Source of the DNA: Bacteroidota bacterium
Lineage (GTDB): Bacteria > Bacteroidota > Bacteroidia > NS11-12g > UBA9320
Direction: 5' to 3'
Assembly (NCBI GenBank): GCA_016124755.1
Contig: WGNA01000010.1
Location: 62,001-126,000 of the forward strand
Length of the DNA stretch: 64,000 nt
Below the pieces are notes generated by a model. That model was not told the DNA's origin. It ran no database searches and saw only the letters and a list, made by a program, of their open reading frames with translations. Below, one piece after another: positions 1 through 8,654 of this stretch. Position 1 is the stretch's first letter. Each line of letters opens with the position of its first letter. A program made the translations under genes and the position numbers.

Positions 1-2917
1 CTTCCCCCATTTTATAATACACATAGGCATTGTTGCCCATAAAACTAATGGCAGTTTTGTAATGCTGAATGGCAGAATTCGGGTCATTTCTCGACATGGC
101 AACATCTCCCAGTCCGTCGTGGCCAGAACTGAAATTCGGTTTGTAAACGATGCACTCTTTAAAGCATTTTTCAGCGCTGTCGAGCTCGCCCATTCTCAGA
201 TAGGCAAGTCCCTGAAAGTGCAGACTATAAAAACTTTCCGGACATAAATCCAAAGATTTCTGAGCATAATCAATTGCTTTACGCCAGTCTGATTTCATCA
301 CATATAAATACGAAAGAGTGCGGTACGCTTCCTCTTCCAACGGATCGTATTGGATATATCGCTTTAATAAATATTCCGCCGAATCAAACTGCTGGGTTTT
401 CATTAATTCATTCGCCTGCGGAATCCACTGATTTTCTCTTTTAACAATCGCGGCTACTGCTTTCCCATCTACATCAATTGTGTGAATGGTTCCTTTCGGC
501 GGGAAATATCCTTTCTTCAATAAAGTCGGAGAGAGTGTTCGGTTGGTCCAGATTGCATAATCCCACTCGTCTTTTTGCCACTGAAGTTCTCTCGCCCACA
601 TCACATTAACCTTTTGCATTTTTTCGGCTTCTTCTTTAATCGGAGCCCCTTCTGCATTGAGGGCGTCGAGTTCCATCTTGTGTTCCGCCTCGGTGAGAAT
701 GCCTTTTTCTTTATAATAATTAATGCGGTCGATGTCGTCGTTTATATCTTCAATTTTGCGTTGAAGTCTGCGCAATTCCTTCCCGTCTTCCTGGTTTTGT
801 GAAGAATAATAGATCAGACTAAAAACTTCATTATTGGAAATTACCCGCGCTTTATTTTTATCTAATCCTTCATTTTCCTGCAACCACTTCATGGCTTCTT
901 TCGGAGTCTGGCACCAGTAATCCAGTTCGTAATTTCCGAATGCGCCTTTTACGCCACCAACCAGTTCGTTGTAATACATATACTCATACGGATGATTGCC
1001 AACCATCCAAATTAAAACCCAGATCATTCCTCCGGCGAGTACAACTGTTCCGGCCAACCGAACGATTTTTTGTTTCATGGAAATAATCCAGTCCCAACCT
1101 ACGGCAGCCAGAATGAGTAGTCCCGGCATTACGAAAAGTACGTGCCTCCAAGAATTATAAAGAGCCGAATCTTTATAAATGATGTAGGCAATCGGAAATA
1201 CGATCGTGAAGATCATCGCGATCAAAATGTACCGGCTGTATTTTTTGAAAAAATCGTTTTTAGTAATTAACCCCATGGCAAATCCTATGAGGGAAATGAT
1301 TATTCCCGCAAGAACGAACAGCGGTAAAGTGATGTAAATCATTTTGGGTGCGTAATACCATGGATAATCTTTCATGTAGTACCGAAGTCCTTCGAAGATC
1401 TCATACACATGAACCAGACTGAATTTTTCAAAATTCTTTAATGCCTGTAACGGATGATTCAGCGGATCAGCAATTGCCGCCGGCCAGAAAATCACTCCGA
1501 TGATATAGGCAATTACCAAAGGAATTAATGCTTTTAATCCATAACTCATAAACCTCGCTCCGGCACTCATCGACTTGTCTTTCATCTGCCACAGGAATTT
1601 CAACCCGACAAACATGACGAGATACGGGAAAACGATGAGACCGCCTGCCCGTATGCTAAACAGAATACCCATCGTAAGTCCGGTCATTACAAAGGTCTTC
1701 GTTCGAACTTTCGGAAGCTCCTGCACAAATCGGATGATGTAAAACAAACTCGCTATATAAAAGGCGAGAAAAGGCATGTCTTTCTGATTGTTGGCAGAAT
1801 GCCCGATGAAAACCGGTGTGCAGAGCATTATTAAAAGTGCAATTACTCCGGTTCGCCACGTGCCGGCTTTTCGTGCTAAAAGTGAAGTGAACAGCAAACC
1901 GATAAAAGCAAAAAGACTGATAACAAAATGCCGGGTTTCGTACGTGTCGAATGGCGAAATGTATTCTTCGGCAAACGCACAGGTAAGGTTTACAAACGGA
2001 CCATAATTCACCAGATGATCGTGAAGTTTTCTGTTTGTGTCTAATGCCCGTGTGTCTTCACCTCCGGTCTGGAAATACGAAATTACCTCGGTAAAATATT
2101 TTCGGTCTTCCGGTTCGTCCCAGGTTATTCCAAAATCAAAACTCAGATATGGAAGCAAGACTAAAGAGAAAAAACAAAGCAGTGCAAATAGCAACCTGTA
2201 AAGCGAATGATTGCCATTATTAATCCCGGATAAGCCTTTCGATTTTATTGACTTGAGCGGTTCTGTAATAAACCAGTTTATACGGCTTCCAAATGCCGCA
2301 AGCCAGCCTTTGAAATACGAATAATTAAATTCTTCAGAATTGCCCTGTCGAACAGCAATCTCATCCTGAACCATTCCATTAAAAATACAATGAGGCGCAA
2401 AACGATAGGCAGAATTATCCAATACTGTGGCATCAAGGAGATTGCGTTCCCTGAGATCCAGCACCGAAACAACCGAAATTCCGGAATCTAATCCGTTGAG
2501 TTCGGTTACGCCAAATACTTTCACGAAGAACAAACCGATTCGCTGAAGAATACTTCGTTTCGTTTGTTTGTCGGCAGCTTTGTCGGCGAGATATATATGC
2601 CCTCCGGTAAGTCCCGGATTTACCCGCATGCTGTGCTGAATTGAATTTAATGCGGCAACTGAAACAGAAGGGACTACCGCAGCAAATGAGGCATTTGTGG
2701 TTTCAAGAGTCGCTGCAATCTGGTCGTAAGAAATAATGCCTTTTGACTCATTAGCCGATTTGCCGCATACCAGAATCTGATCGGTTCCAAGTTTCTGTTT
2801 GAAGTCCTGAATTTTAGTTAATACCTCATCCTCATTAGATGAATTTACACCGGTAACGATGTACAAAAAACTTCTGGAAGGTGCGGTTGATTTCTTCTTG
2901 TCGAACGATTTAGCCAT
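1..2917 (-). CDS. GT39-like membrane glycosyltransferase with C-terminal TPRs (3' end outside window)
   Basis: The reading frame opens with ATG at 2917 and stays open to the window edge, giving at least 972 residues with no stop. Residues 1-215 or so are soluble and resemble a degenerate GT2-type domain. A multi-spanning membrane region follows. Just after its first membrane helix comes an acidic motif (GITWDEPED), the placement expected for dolichyl-phosphate-mannose-type (GT39/PMT) transferases using lipid-linked sugars. From about residue 836 the protein has TPR units (for example DSAEYLLKRYIQYDP, KAIDYAQKSLDLCPES) that run into the window edge. By analogy with the family it would glycosylate proteins or lipids on the periplasmic face of the inner membrane. 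Substrate and acceptor are unknown. The N-terminal GT2 assignment is weak; the membrane and TPR parts are clear. Confidence 0.82.
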   Translation of the reverse strand, partial: MAKSFDKKKSTAPSRSFLYIVTGVNSSNEDEVLTKIQDFKQKLGTDQILVCGKSANESKGIISYDQIAATLETTNASFAAVVPSVSVAALNSIQHSMRVNPGLTGGHIYLADKAADKQTKRSILQRIGLFFVKVFGVTELNGLDSGISVVSVLDLRERNLLDATVLDNSAYRFAPHCIFNGMVQDEIAVRQGNSEEFNYSYFKGWLAAFGSRINWFITEPLKSIKSKGLSGINNGNHSLYRLLFALLCFFSLVLLPYLSFDFGITWDEPEDRKYFTEVISYFQTGGEDTRALDTNRKLHDHLVNYGPFVNLTCAFAEEYISPFDTYETRHFVISLFAFIGLLFTSLLARKAGTWRTGVIALLIMLCTPVFIGHSANNQKDMPFLAFYIASLFYIIRFVQELPKVRTKTFVMTGLTMGILFSIRAGGLIVFPYLVMFVGLKFLWQMKDKSMSAGARFMSYGLKALIPLVIAYIIGVIFWPAAIADPLNHPLQALKNFEKFSLVHVYEIFEGLRYYMKDYPWYYAPKMIYITLPLFVLAGIIISLIGFAMGLITKNDFFKKYSRYILIAMIFTIVFPIAYIIYKDSALYNSWRHVLFVMPGLLILAAVGWDWIISMKQKIVRLAGTVVLAGGMIWVLIWMVGNHPYEYMYYNELVGGVKGAFGNYELDYWCQTPKEAMKWLQENEGLDKNKARVISNNEVFSLIYYSSQNQEDGKELRRLQRKIEDINDDIDRINYYKEKGILTEAEHKMELDALNAEGAPIKEEAEKMQKVNVMWARELQWQKDEWDYAIWTNRTLSPTLLKKGYFPPKGTIHTIDVDGKAVAAIVKRENQWIPQANELMKTQQFDSAEYLLKRYIQYDPLEEEAYRTLSYLYVMKSDWRKAIDYAQKSLDLCPESFYSLHFQGLAYLRMGELDSAEKCFKECIVYKPNFSSGHDGLGDVAMSRNDPNSAIQHYKTAISFMGNNAYVYYKMGE

Positions 2918-3387
2918 AAGTCCCGGTTCCTTTTTTCAGGGAATCAAAACTAAAAAAAAGGCCGGAGGTATAACGATGCTTGTGAAGTTTTGGGAAACAT
3001 TTGGCGAATGCACCACAGTAAGCCGGCAAAATCAAGTTGGTGTATACTCCGTCACCTGCCGGAAAATCCAGATTATTTTATCAATGAAATGAGATCCGGT
3101 TTCCTGATATTACTGTGTTTCAATGTTCGAACTGATTTTAAATCTGTGACTTGTTTTACCGCATCAACCTGAGTATAATAGGTTCGCAGCAAAACAAAGC
3201 CTATGTTTGCCCCATCACTCACAAAGGCTTTTCCCTTTCAGAAATTTTTCAGCCGCAGATTTCTTTAACGTTTTTGGCTTTGTCAGGAGACCCTGAATTA
3301 TTTGTTCTGCCGGGAGGTTCGAGTCAGGTTATAAAACTGTAGCTCTTTCCACGATTCAGAACAGGAGTCAAACACTTAAAAAGATTT
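2918..3387. other. Intergenic region, divergent promoter and cold-shock leader
   Basis: 470 bp lie between the divergent glycosyltransferase and helicase genes. I find no convincing coding sequence. It contains a candidate -7 box (TATGTTTG, 3202-3209) that would give a leader of about 170 nt to the helicase. Further upstream is a two-step hairpin: CCGGCA (3023-3028) pairs with TGCCGG (3057-3062), and inside it GGTG (3039-3042) pairs with CACC (3053-3056). Long structured leaders are usual for cold-shock genes, but the hairpin lies upstream of the proposed promoter, so its role is unclear. Confidence 0.5.
3202..3209 (+). promoter_or_regulatory. Candidate Bacteroidota -7 promoter element for the cold-shock operon
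   Basis: TATGTTTG matches the TAnnTTTG -7 consensus of Bacteroidota sigma-ABfr promoters exactly. The partner TTG near -33 is not clearly present. It would start transcription about 170 nt before the helicase ATG. Confidence 0.4.
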
Positions 3388-4590
3388 ATGTACACACATT
3401 CAAAAAAACACAAACCTAAAGGACCTCCAAGGGTTTTTAAACCATCTAAAAAGAATACCGTAAAATCAGGCGTTTCGTATGATCTGGAAAAGATGATACA
3501 AACCGAGCGCAATAAGAACCGGGAAGAGTTTACAGTTTCTGAACCGCAACCATTTGCAACGTTTAAAGATTTTCAATTAACAAAATCGCTTGGTCAGGCA
3601 ATCGACGCCGGAGGATATATTCACCCGACAGAGATTCAGGCAAAGTCTTATTTTAAAATCCGTAATGGAGAAAATGTAGTGGGGATTGCCGGAACCGGAA
3701 CCGGTAAAACGGCAGCCTTTCTCATTCCGTTGATTCAGCAAATGCACACAAATCGCCGGGAAAACACAACTCTTGTGATCACTCCCACCCGCGAACTTGC
3801 ATCGCAGATCATTCAGGAATTTTCCAAACTCACCAAAAGTTCCGATTTGAAATCTTTAGTGATTATCGGAGGAACCGATATCAACCGCGCAGAACGGGAA
3901 TTAAAAAACCGCATGGATCTGATTGTGGCAACACCCGGCCGCTTACTCGATCTCATTCGCCGGAATTCATTTCAATCCGCAGCAGTTAAAAAGTTGGTGT
4001 TGGATGAATTTGACCGAATGTTGGATATGGGTTTTATTTCGGATATCCGGAACATTGTGAATTCACTGGTTAACCGTAATCAGACTTTGCTTTTTTCGGC
4101 AACACATAACAAATTTCAGGAGCCACTCATTCGCGAATTTTCCGGTAATTCTCATTGGGTTTTCGGATCAAAACCTACCTACACCGGAAGCGGAATCGAA
4201 CAGGAATTGATTCGTCTTGAAGTCAATCAGAATAAACTTGAGGTAATCGAAAATCTGATTAGCGAAGCCGATGGAAAAGTGCTTCTGTTTTGTGAAACCA
4301 AACATCTGGTTCGGAAAATTCATAAGAAACTGGTTGGTCGAAATATAAATGCATTATCGATTCACGGAGACAAGTCGCAGTCGGCTAGAGAAAATGCTTT
4401 AAAACAATTTAAAAACGGCTCGAACCCAATTCTGGTCGCAACGAATGTTGTGGCAAGAGGAATTGATATCTCAGATGTTTTACTGGTTATTAATTACACG
4501 GTGCCGAGAGACTTCAGCGACTATGTTCATCGGGTTGGAAGAACAGGAAGAGCCGGAATGCAAGGCAGGGCAGTAACATTTTTAGACTAA
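3388..4590 (+). CDS. DEAD-box-family ATP-dependent RNA helicase (DEFD variant)
   Basis: A 400-residue superfamily 2 RNA helicase that unwinds RNA duplexes using ATP. The helicase motifs are in order: Q motif around FATFKDF...PTEIQ (56-84), Walker A AGTGTGKT (101-108), PTRELA (133-138), TPGR (182-185), motif II DEFD at 206-209 in place of DEAD, SAT (237-239) and motif VI HRVGRTGR near the C-terminus. The protein ends soon after motif VI, so it is a minimal core with a short basic N-terminal tail. The start is the first ATG after an A-rich stretch. Two small genes follow at once, the last a cold-shock protein, so the set likely helps resolve RNA structure at low temperature. The DEFD form keeps the catalytic Asp and Glu and, from memory, occurs in other Bacteroidota. 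Confidence 0.93.
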   Translation: MYTHSKKHKPKGPPRVFKPSKKNTVKSGVSYDLEKMIQTERNKNREEFTVSEPQPFATFKDFQLTKSLGQAIDAGGYIHPTEIQAKSYFKIRNGENVVGIAGTGTGKTAAFLIPLIQQMHTNRRENTTLVITPTRELASQIIQEFSKLTKSSDLKSLVIIGGTDINRAERELKNRMDLIVATPGRLLDLIRRNSFQSAAVKKLVLDEFDRMLDMGFISDIRNIVNSLVNRNQTLLFSATHNKFQEPLIREFSGNSHWVFGSKPTYTGSGIEQELIRLEVNQNKLEVIENLISEADGKVLLFCETKHLVRKIHKKLVGRNINALSIHGDKSQSARENALKQFKNGSNPILVATNVVARGIDISDVLLVINYTVPRDFSDYVHRVGRTGRAGMQGRAVTFLD

Positions 4591-4602
4591 ATTTATTAAT
4601 AC

Positions 4603-4845
4603 ATGGCAAAACGTTCGCAAACCACATTTTTTAAAAAGCAAAAGGCAGACGGGAAGAAGAAAAAGCAAGAAGAAAAATTTCAGAAACGACTCGAACGGGC
4701 TAAAGTGAAAAAAGAAACCAAAGAGAGCGGAACAATGCCGGATCTGATAGATTTCGATGCGTATAATAAAATTACAGGTGCAGATGAATTAACTCAGAAT
4801 GAAAATGATGATTTGTCAAATGATGCATCACCAAACAATGATTAA
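4603..4845 (+). CDS. Small charged protein of the cold-shock operon, unknown function
   Basis: An 80-residue protein with a Lys/Arg-rich first half (runs such as KKKKQEEKFQKRLERAK) and an acidic, Asn/Asp-rich second half. It starts 12 bp after the helicase stop and ends 11 bp before the cold-shock protein start, so the three are almost surely one transcript. Small basic proteins like this precede or fuse to cold-shock domains in other Bacteroidota (recalled, not checked). The basic half is compatible with RNA binding. No domain can be named with certainty. Confidence 0.75.
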   Translation: MAKRSQTTFFKKQKADGKKKKQEEKFQKRLERAKVKKETKESGTMPDLIDFDAYNKITGADELTQNENDDLSNDASPNND

Positions 4846-4856
4846 TTATTACATAA

Positions 4857-5048
4857 ATGAATAAAGGAACAGTAAAATTTTTTAACAGAGAAAAAGGATT
4901 TGGTTTTATTAAAGATGACGAAACTTCTCAGGATGTATTTGTTCATCAAAGCGGACTAATAGACAGCATCAGCGAAAACGACCGCGTTGAATTTAACACG
5001 CAGCGGGGTTTAAAAGGTATTAATGCCGTTGATGTTAAAAGAATATAG
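4857..5048 (+). CDS. Cold-shock domain protein (RNA chaperone)
   Basis: A 63-residue, single-domain cold-shock protein, the usual length for the CspA family. Both nucleic-acid-binding motifs are present: RNP1 as KGFGFI and RNP2 as VFVH. The start GTVKFFNREKGFGFI is typical. It should bind single-stranded RNA or DNA and keep mRNA unfolded. It is the last gene of the helicase operon and is followed by a strong terminator at 5153-5185. Confidence 0.95.
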   Translation: MNKGTVKFFNREKGFGFIKDDETSQDVFVHQSGLIDSISENDRVEFNTQRGLKGINAVDVKRI

Positions 5049-5152
5049 CCGTTTGTAATTTTTTGTTCGTAGCAACGAACTAACGGTTGCGGTCACAGAT
5101 TTTGTAACATTATTTTTAGTGAATTGCAATTGAATTAAAGTTACAATTAGTT

Positions 5153-5185
5153 AATGGTTTCAGAATTTCTGGAACCATTTTTTTT
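5153..5185 (+). terminator. Intrinsic terminator of the cold-shock operon
   Basis: An 11-bp stem (5153-5163 with 5169-5179, one G-T pair) around a 5-nt loop is followed directly by a run of T through 5185. It lies between the convergent cold-shock operon and the DUF5686 gene. The T run is only on the plus-strand side, so it serves the cold-shock operon. Confidence 0.85.
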
Positions 5186-5222
5186 GGGTTTTGAAATGGT
5201 AATTCCTCAGGAGTTTATTTCG

Positions 5223-7733
5223 CTAAAAACGGAAAACCATGGTTGCCTTTACGCCGAAAGGATGAGCCTTCGGGTTGTCGAGATACGTAAGGCGATGAAT
5301 AAAATCTACCCGAAGACAGCGAAAAATATTTTCAATTCCGTAACCTAATTCAACGTATGGTTTATTTCCAAACTGACCAATCGGGGTAACGCTGTTTCCT
5401 TCCGTGTCGAATTTGGGAATGAGGTTGTAATTGGCTTTCGATAAACTTCCGTACACCGCTTTCACATTAAAGAAGGAACGCCATTTTAATTTTCGCATTA
5501 ACGGAATCCGGTTCATGATGAGTCCGTTAAACTGGTGTTCGTAATGACCTGCGATATATTGATCCGCGACGAATTCGTAATAATTCATCAGGTTATAAAA
5601 AGTCTTGTTGCTGAAATACCCCTGATTTCCGCGCATCACTTCCAAAACCGGATACGGCAGTGTTCCCATAGTTTTTCCAACCCAGAAGTTGTATTCGAAA
5701 GTTCCGAGATTGGCCAGACTGTTAAACTGCCAAACGTGAATACTGTATTTTTCAAATTGAAAATCTCCGTTTAAAACACCGGCAATTCCTTTTGTAAATC
5801 CGAGAGTAACAACCGGAGCTTTGAGATTTCCCAAACTAACTCTTTCGTGTTTTCGAACTACTAATTGTTCTTTGTGAGACAACCTGCCTTCAAGTGTTAT
5901 CGTAGTTAAATTAAATTGTCTTGAGACCGGCGAAGCACCGCCCATTTCCGGTTGGGTGTAATACAGAAAATTAAAATTCCCGACTTTCTCGAATGTCAGA
6001 TTTCGTGTTCCGAGAAAAACCCGTTGCGTATAGCCTTTAAAAAGTTCGTGCTCAACCCAGAACTGATATGATTTAGACCGGTTGATGCGATTTGTGCCAA
6101 GCAGGGCAAACGCATCGTACAATGCGGAAGTTCCGTAATCCTTGTCTGTTAAACCAATGAGTTCCACATCACTTTTGGCGGTTAATCCTAATTTGGTCCA
6201 GTGCGTTTTGGAAACGATGTACGAGAGCTTCACTCCGTATTTGTATTTCTGATCTTTTAATCCGTATGCACCGTAAACCCGGCAAAACCATTTATCGCTG
6301 AATTCCTGCGTGGTTCGAAAACCGACTCGGGTTCGCACACCTTCCATGGCGTTGTATCCCAATAAATAGTAATACGCACCGACTTCAATTTTTCCCATCG
6401 GCTTGTACCCTTCTACAATTATTTCTACGAGATCGACATACGTTTTTATGATGGGTTGGTTCTTTAATGAATCCACCATTTTATAAATCCGCAGATCTGA
6501 GGCAGAAACCTGTTCATGCCGGCTGGTGTCCCAAAATGTTTCATTGAAATCGCGGGCATTGATGTCCATCGAAACTTTCTCGTCGTAGAATTTAAGTTCG
6601 TGTTCTTTTTCCGCAACAATGTTTTTGTTGGAACTGTAATACATACCTACCATGCCGAGCGTATTATCGGTGACTTCGGCGATATCAATGAGCACTCTGA
6701 GTCTCGATGGAATCCAGGCACCGGGAGCAGCCTCAACCAATTCCTGATGGATCTTCAGTTTTTCAATAAAATTGATGTTGGCTTCTTTAGTAATTTCTAA
6801 GGTGAGTTGTTTTAAAGCGTAGGTCGAATCGGTGATCCAGATCATTCCGGAGAAAACGAGATCGTATTTGTTTTTCGGAAAAACCCGGATCTGATAGCAC
6901 CAGTCTTTGCCGATGTACATGCTGTCGACAAGCCTGTAATCATAATACACCTGAGCTTGAGCCGAAATAGGGGAAATAAAATCCTTGTCCAGAATGTACA
7001 GATTGTTGTCGTAGAAATTGTATTGCTGAAAAGTGGATCCGAGGAGTTGAGAAACGTAACTGTCTTCTCCTACACCGACTCCCGAAACTTTAGATGCGTG
7101 GATCACCTCTTTGGTTCTTCGGGGTGATTTTTTAAAATAATAATCGCTGAGTGTTTCGGAAACAAATACCGGTAAAACAGGAACCGTGCTGTCGGGTGTG
7201 AGAACAGAAATCGTATCAAACAGCGGTTCCATTGCCTGAAATATCTTCCGTTTTTTAAACCGGTCTGAAATATTGTCAACCGCGAGCTGAACCTTGTTGT
7301 AACTTTCAAATTCGTAATACGAAAGCTTGTCGATGTTGTATTCAGATCGATTGCGTTGTGCGTTTTTGATAATTCTCAAAGCCGGATTTTCGCCGGGTCT
7401 GATTTCCACAACTCCCAACATATTGTCGTCGGGTTGCATGAGAATTTCGTATGTGTTGACCTGATTGCGCTGAATTTTAAAACCAATATTGATGTAACCG
7501 ATATAGGTGACAAAAAAAGAATCGGAAGCCTGTGTAAGAGTGAGATTGAATCTTCCGTCGAAATCGGTCATGGTTCCCTGAGATGACCCGAAGACAATGA
7601 CATTCACATAGGGAAGCGGTTCACCTGTGGATGCATCCGATACCGTTCCTTTTATGATGGTTTGGGTGTAACCGGAAAGCCCGCAAAAAATCAGAACAAA
7701 AAGTGTGAGATATGTCTTGAAAAAATTTAGCAC
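5223..7733 (-). CDS. DUF5686 / carboxypeptidase-regulatory-like outer-membrane protein
   Basis: 836 residues. A signal peptide ends near GYTQ (about residue 24). Residues 25-110 form a CarboxypepD_reg-like beta-sandwich (IKGTVSDASTGEPLPYVNV...), the domain common at the N-terminus of Bacteroidota outer-membrane proteins. The remainder matches the DUF5686 pattern: a mixed region followed by many amphipathic beta strands, ending in a C-terminal Phe (VKATMVFRF) as in outer-membrane barrels. The start codon is GTG at 7733; no in-frame ATG precedes the signal sequence. The family's role is not established. It stands alone on the minus strand, 124 bp after the hydrolase gene. Confidence 0.88.
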   Translation of the reverse strand: MLNFFKTYLTLFVLIFCGLSGYTQTIIKGTVSDASTGEPLPYVNVIVFGSSQGTMTDFDGRFNLTLTQASDSFFVTYIGYINIGFKIQRNQVNTYEILMQPDDNMLGVVEIRPGENPALRIIKNAQRNRSEYNIDKLSYYEFESYNKVQLAVDNISDRFKKRKIFQAMEPLFDTISVLTPDSTVPVLPVFVSETLSDYYFKKSPRRTKEVIHASKVSGVGVGEDSYVSQLLGSTFQQYNFYDNNLYILDKDFISPISAQAQVYYDYRLVDSMYIGKDWCYQIRVFPKNKYDLVFSGMIWITDSTYALKQLTLEITKEANINFIEKLKIHQELVEAAPGAWIPSRLRVLIDIAEVTDNTLGMVGMYYSSNKNIVAEKEHELKFYDEKVSMDINARDFNETFWDTSRHEQVSASDLRIYKMVDSLKNQPIIKTYVDLVEIIVEGYKPMGKIEVGAYYYLLGYNAMEGVRTRVGFRTTQEFSDKWFCRVYGAYGLKDQKYKYGVKLSYIVSKTHWTKLGLTAKSDVELIGLTDKDYGTSALYDAFALLGTNRINRSKSYQFWVEHELFKGYTQRVFLGTRNLTFEKVGNFNFLYYTQPEMGGASPVSRQFNLTTITLEGRLSHKEQLVVRKHERVSLGNLKAPVVTLGFTKGIAGVLNGDFQFEKYSIHVWQFNSLANLGTFEYNFWVGKTMGTLPYPVLEVMRGNQGYFSNKTFYNLMNYYEFVADQYIAGHYEHQFNGLIMNRIPLMRKLKWRSFFNVKAVYGSLSKANYNLIPKFDTEGNSVTPIGQFGNKPYVELGYGIENIFRCLRVDFIHRLTYLDNPKAHPFGVKATMVFRF

Positions 7734-7857
7734 ATCGTAACGGGTGAAAGCCTTTTAAAATTTTGGTTTAAAAAAACGAATTATCGGTCATTAATCCATT
7801 AGTCTATTCGCGGGTTTGTACTGAATTAACAAACACTTGAAACAAAGTTCAACGGTT

Positions 7858-8625
7858 TCAAAGTAAAAATTCCCGGACCGTTTGAACGAAGAATGTCGGA
7901 TTGTCGGCATGCACCCAATGCCCGGCGTGAGGAATTACCACAAATTCCGCGTTCGGAAAATGTTGAAGAATTTCAACTTCATCTTCCGCAGTGATGTAAT
8001 TCGAATTTTCTCCTTTTATGAAAAGCGCATCATTCGAAACCGGCCAGTCGGGGGTTACATCTTCAATAATGCGGTCGTAATATTTATGAATAACAGGAAG
8101 ATTGAGTTTCCATTGGAATCCGCCTTCTGGTCTTCGCTGAATATTTTTCAGGAGAAATAAACGCACTCCCGATTCCGGGATCTGAGGTGCCAATGCATTT
8201 TCGATGTCGCTTCGGTTGTCGAACGATTTCAGATCTAAACCAAACATCGCTTCGAAAATCACATCGTGTCCGGGTTTGTATTTTCTCGGAGCGATGTCGG
8301 CAACGATCAGTTTTTGTAGCATTCCCGGAAATAAACCGGCAAATTTCATCACTGTTTTTCCGCCCATCGAATGTCCGAGAAAATGCGCCTTACCAATGTT
8401 TAAAGAATTGAGAGTTTCTTCAACATCAGCGCAAATCACTTCATAATTCATCAACTTATCGTGATCAGAACCACCATGATTTCTGAGATCAAGTGTAACT
8501 ATAAATAAATCGTTTGAAAGTTCACGGGCTACATTGTGCCAGTTGTCTAACGACCCGAATAGCCCGTGAATAATTACCAGTGGTTGTTGATCAGCACTGC
8601 CGTATGTTTTGAATTTCAGGATCAA
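7858..8625 (-). CDS. Alpha/beta hydrolase, YbfF-like esterase
   Basis: 255 residues with a full alpha/beta-hydrolase core. The oxyanion region HGLFGSLDNW (20-29) is typical of YbfF-like esterases, the nucleophile elbow is GHSMGG with Ser86, and the catalytic His is in HAGHW (His236). No signal peptide is seen, so it is cytoplasmic. The start must be TTG at 8625: an in-frame TGA lies two codons upstream and no ATG occurs before the conserved core. It sits 29 bp after the alanine dehydrogenase stop and may be co-transcribed with it. The natural substrate is unknown; short-chain acyl esters are likely from the family. Confidence 0.88.
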   Translation of the reverse strand: MILKFKTYGSADQQPLVIIHGLFGSLDNWHNVARELSNDLFIVTLDLRNHGGSDHDKLMNYEVICADVEETLNSLNIGKAHFLGHSMGGKTVMKFAGLFPGMLQKLIVADIAPRKYKPGHDVIFEAMFGLDLKSFDNRSDIENALAPQIPESGVRLFLLKNIQRRPEGGFQWKLNLPVIHKYYDRIIEDVTPDWPVSNDALFIKGENSNYITAEDEVEILQHFPNAEFVVIPHAGHWVHADNPTFFVQTVREFLL

Positions 8626-8654
8626 TTTTCAGATCCGAATAATTGCTTTTAATC

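Noticed and set aside
3174-3179. TATAAT-like -10 box
   Set aside because: Bacteroidota housekeeping promoters use TAnnTTTG, and an exact match lies 28 bp further on.
3151-3345. Possible tRNA T-arm (GGTTCGAGTC) near 3316
   Set aside because: No cloverleaf could be built around it and no acceptor stem pairs.
5154-5348. 64-codon open frame after the cold-shock protein gene
   Set aside because: It starts inside the terminator hairpin and overlaps the end of the DUF5686 gene.
7833-7862. Weak hairpin TTGAAAC/GTTTCAA after the hydrolase gene
   Set aside because: The stem is 7 bp with a 10-nt loop and no proper T run; too weak to call a terminator.
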